Below are positions 61,575-64,000 of a DNA stretch of 64,000 bases, one piece after another. The translations under genes and the position numbers were made by a program. The DNA is from Pseudoclavibacter caeni. GTDB taxonomy: Bacteria; Actinomycetota; Actinomycetes; Actinomycetales; Microbacteriaceae. Every line of letters begins with the position of its first letter. The first letter of the stretch is position 1. Below the pieces are notes generated by a model. That model was not told the origin of the DNA, made no database searches, and saw only the letters and a list, made by a program, of their open reading frames with translations. The stretch spans positions 186,001 through 250,000 of the forward strand of contig NZ_WBKA01000003.1 of NCBI RefSeq assembly GCF_008831125.1, written 5' to 3'.

Positions 61575-62528
61575 TCAGGCTTCTCCTCGGGTGTCCGTGC
61601 CATTGTAGCCGGCCCGACCATGGCGATCCTGTGGAGCCGCGGCCGGTGCCAGCGCCGTGGTGAAGCGGTCGCGCCCGGTGAGATCGGGATGCGTGCGCGC
61701 GGCGACGAGACCGGCGGCGGCGGCGAGGGCGCGCACCCGCGCACCCTGCCGCTCGGTGTGCTCGAGGGCGACGAGGCCGCCCGGCCGCAGCGCCCGCGCG
61801 GCCGGGGGCAGGAGCGCGCGGATGACGTCGAGACCGTCGGCGCCCGCGTACAGGGCGATCGCGGGGTCGGCGCGGGCCTCCGGCTCGGCCGGGATGTCGG
61901 CCTCGGGCACGTATGGCGGGTTGGAGACGACGACGTCGAGCGCGGCCGGCCGGGTCACGGCGAGGGCGGCCACCGCGTCCCCCGCCCGCAGCCGGACGCG
62001 GGAGCCGACCCGGTCGAGGTCGGGCGCGGCCGCGGCGATGTTCCGCTGCGCACACCGCCGGGCGTCGGGATCGACCTCGACCGTCTCGACGACGACGCCG
62101 GGGGTCTCCGTGGCGATCGCGAGGGCGATCGCGGCGCTGCCCGTGCCGGCCTCGAGGACGCGTCGGGCCGAGCGGCCGGCCGTGCGCTCGGCGTGCAGCC
62201 AGTCGATGACGGCTCCGGCGAGCAGCTCGGTCTCGGGCCGGGGCACGAACACGCCGGGCCCCACGGCGAGCGTGAGCGCACGGAAGGGCGCCTCGCCGAG
62301 GACGTGCTGCAGCGGTCTGCGGGTGGCTCGCTCTGCGGCGAGCCGGCGGGCCTGCTCCACGGCGTCCTCGGGCGCGTCCTCCCCCAGCGCGAGGCGAAGC
62401 GCCAGCTCTCCCGGAGCGATGCCGAGGACGTGGGCGACGATCCAGCGCGCCTCGGCTGCCGCCTGGTCGATGCCTGCGGAGGCGAGGACGCCGCGCACTT
62501 CGCGCACGAGGCCGGTGGTCGAGGTCAC
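61575..62528 (-). CDS. prmC: Release factor glutamine methyltransferase
   Basis: A 317-residue SAM-dependent enzyme that methylates the GGQ glutamine of release factors. The catalytic motif NPPYVPE is clear, and [16 protein letters not shown] is the SAM site. The N-terminal five-helix domain is present. Its ATG overlaps the prfA stop (ATGA), placing modifier directly after its substrate. Confidence 0.94.
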   Translation of the reverse strand: MTSTTGLVREVRGVLASAGIDQAAAEARWIVAHVLGIAPGELALRLALGEDAPEDAVEQARRLAAERATRRPLQHVLGEAPFRALTLAVGPGVFVPRPETELLAGAVIDWLHAERTAGRSARRVLEAGTGSAAIALAIATETPGVVVETVEVDPDARRCAQRNIAAAAPDLDRVGSRVRLRAGDAVAALAVTRPAALDVVVSNPPYVPEADIPAEPEARADPAIALYAGADGLDVIRALLPPAARALRPGGLVALEHTERQGARVRALAAAAGLVAARTHPDLTGRDRFTTALAPAAAPQDRHGRAGYNGTDTRGEA

Positions 62529-63631
62529 TCGCCCAGCTCGGCCAGCCGGTGCGCCTCGTCAGCGTCGATCGCCGACTGGATGACCGCGTCGAGATCGCCG
62601 TTCATCACCTGGTCGAGGTTGTACGCCTTGTAGCCGGTGCGGTGGTCGGCGATGCGATTCTCCGGGAAGTTGTAGGTGCGGATGCGCTCGGAGCGGTCCA
62701 TGGTGCGGATCTGGCTGTGCCGCTGGTCGGCGGCCTCGGCCTCGCGCTCCTCCTGCTGCCGAGCGAGCAGCCGGGCCCGGAGCACGCGCATGGCCGCCTC
62801 GCGGTTCTGGATCTGCGACTTCTCGTTCTGCATCGACACGACGATGCCGGTGGGCAGGTGCGTGATGCGCACGGCGGAGTCGGTGGTGTTCACCGACTGG
62901 CCGCCGGGCCCGGAGGAGCGGTACACGTCGATGCGCAGGTCCTGGGGGCTGATCTCGATCTCCTCGGGCTCGTCGACCTCGGGGAAGACGAGCACGCCGG
63001 CCGTCGAGGTGTGGATGCGCCCCTGGCTCTCCGTGACCGGCACGCGCTGCACGCGGTGGACACCGCCCTCGTACTTCAAGTGCGCCCAGACACCCTCGGC
63101 GGGGTCAGTCGCATGGCCTTTGACGGCGATGGAGACGTCCTTGCAGCCGCCCAGGTCGGACTCGGTGCGGTCGAGCAGCTCGACCTTCCAGCCCCGGCGC
63201 TCGGCATAGTGTGTGTACATGCGCAGCAGGTCGGCGGCGAACAGTGCCGACTCCTCGCCGCCCTCGCCGCCCTTGATCTCCATGATCACGTCGCGGCCGT
63301 CATCGGGATCGCGCGGGATGAGCAGTCGGCGCAGCCGCTCGGACGCCTCGTGCCGCTCGCGCTCGAGCGCGTCAGCCTCCGCGGCGAACGAGGCGTCCTC
63401 GTGGGCGAGCTCCCGGGCGGCGGCCAGGTCGTCCTCCGTCTGGCGCAGGTGCTCCCAGGCGACCTTGATCGCGTTGAGCTCGTTGTAGCGGCGGCTGAGC
63501 CGCTTGGCGAGACCCGGCCGGGTGTGCACGGCCGGGTCAGCCAGCCGCAGCTGCAGCTCGGCGTGCTCGGCGAGCAGGCGCTCGACCGAGTCGAGCACCG
63601 CCGCCGAGCCCATCCCCTCCTCGGCGTCCAT
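62525..63631 (-). CDS. prfA: Peptide chain release factor 1
   Basis: A 368-residue class I release factor for UAA and UAG. GGQ is in [15 protein letters not shown] at about residue 242. ATG 63631 follows GGAG with 5-nt spacing and is preferred over TTG 63646 and ATG 63613. It begins 11 nt after the rho stop. rpmE, which lies between rho and prfA in M. tuberculosis, is not here. Confidence 0.95.
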   Translation of the reverse strand: MDAEEGMGSAAVLDSVERLLAEHAELQLRLADPAVHTRPGLAKRLSRRYNELNAIKVAWEHLRQTEDDLAAARELAHEDASFAAEADALERERHEASERLRRLLIPRDPDDGRDVIMEIKGGEGGEESALFAADLLRMYTHYAERRGWKVELLDRTESDLGGCKDVSIAVKGHATDPAEGVWAHLKYEGGVHRVQRVPVTESQGRIHTSTAGVLVFPEVDEPEEIEISPQDLRIDVYRSSGPGGQSVNTTDSAVRITHLPTGIVVSMQNEKSQIQNREAAMRVLRARLLARQQEEREAEAADQRHSQIRTMDRSERIRTYNFPENRIADHRTGYKAYNLDQVMNGDLDAVIQSAIDADEAHRLAELGE

Positions 63632-63642
63632 GCCGGCTCCGC

Positions 63643-64000
63643 TCAACGGGCGCGCAGGCCGGCCATGCTGTTGGCCTGCATCCGCATGAGGAACTCGACG
63701 TTGGACTTGGTCTCCTTGAGGCCGTTGAGGACGACCTCGAGCGCCTGCTGGGGCTCGAGCCCGCCGAGCGCGCGGCGGAGCTTCCAGACGATCTTCAGCT
63801 CGTCGGCCGGCAGCAGCAGCTCTTCGCGGCGGGTGCCGGAGGCGTTGACGTCAACAGCCGGGAAGATGCGCTTGTCGGCGAGCTGTCGCGACAGCCGCAG
63901 CTCCATGTTGCCGGTGCCCTTGAACTCCTCGAAGATGACCTCGTCCATTTTCGAGCCCGTCTCCACGAGCGCCGAGGCGATGATCGTCAGCGAGCCGCCG
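63643..64000 (-). CDS. rho: Transcription termination factor Rho, C-terminal part (truncated by window edge)
   Basis: About 119 C-terminal codons of Rho. [20 protein letters not shown], then [29 protein letters not shown], is the conserved end of the ATPase domain (Q and R loops lie upstream, outside the window). Rho ends transcription by ATP-driven translocation on RNA. The N-terminal region is not visible. Confidence 0.96.
   Translation of the reverse strand, partial: GGSLTIIASALVETGSKMDEVIFEEFKGTGNMELRLSRQLADKRIFPAVDVNASGTRREELLLPADELKIVWKLRRALGGLEPQQALEVVLNGLKETKSNVEFLMRMQANSMAGLRAR

Overview
The window is a 64 kb stretch of a very GC-rich actinobacterial chromosome, most likely of the order Micrococcales. 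The evidence is conserved gene order: recA-recX-miaB-miaA-dapF with DUF3046 and clgR beside recA; pgsA-cinA and ftsK next to RNase J; dapA/dapB; rpsO-pnp; nusA-infB-rbfA-truB-ribF; ispG-rip-dxr; and rho-prfA-prmC-sua5-wecA-atpI-atpBEFHAGDC. An actinobacterial SOS box precedes recA. The family cannot be fixed from sequence alone. No tRNA, rRNA, CRISPR array, prophage or insertion sequence was seen, and no gene-free stretch exceeds 300 bases.

Layout. 1-9.1 kb is mixed: TauE-type exporter (cut by the window edge), small metallopeptidase, HSL-type hydrolase, divergent Lrp/LysE pair, long ribosome-hibernation factor, GliT-like flavoprotein, gltX, Na+/H+ antiporter and a lone PemK-like protein. 9.1-15.3 kb is the dapF-miaA-miaB / recX-recA / DUF3046-clgR block on the minus strand. 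15.6-18 kb holds an amino-acid permease and a sulfurtransferase. 18-26.1 kb is cinA-pgsA-ftsK, rnj, dapA and dapB. 26.3-32.8 kb is accessory: deoC with a divergent GntR regulator, a 39-codon ORF, an M16 peptidase, a flavin monooxygenase, a TetR regulator and heme oxygenase. 33-45 kb carries the RNA and translation genes pnp to proS. 45.5-50.6 kb has the MEP-pathway genes ispG and dxr around the site-2 protease rip, plus a PP2C phosphatase. 50.8-52 kb has a stand-alone SIP domain and a YaaA protein. 52.2-64 kb is the ATP synthase operon and the sua5/prmC/prfA/rho genes.

How the genes work together. dapA, dapB and dapF make meso-diaminopimelate for lysine and peptidoglycan. miaA and miaB modify tRNA A37, and sua5 makes its threonylcarbamoyl group. 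RNase J, PNPase, NusA and Rho handle RNA turnover and transcription control. ispG and dxr supply isoprenoids. Heme oxygenase and the SIP domain each carry a candidate DtxR/IdeR iron box, and YaaA adds a peroxide/iron link.

Main observations beyond annotation. At least twelve genes have a TANNNT hexamer 6-8 nt before the start codon and no Shine-Dalgarno, the layout of leaderless transcripts; this fixes several start codons. A 39-codon ORF (28198-28317) with unusual composition also has this layout and matches nothing I recognise. Other leads are a LysE exporter with a roughly 110-residue inserted loop, an 18-bp palindrome over the gltX promoter, a tandem repeat in the clgR leader, and the absence of rimP and ylxR from the nusA-infB locus. 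Nothing here looks like a large undescribed multi-gene system.
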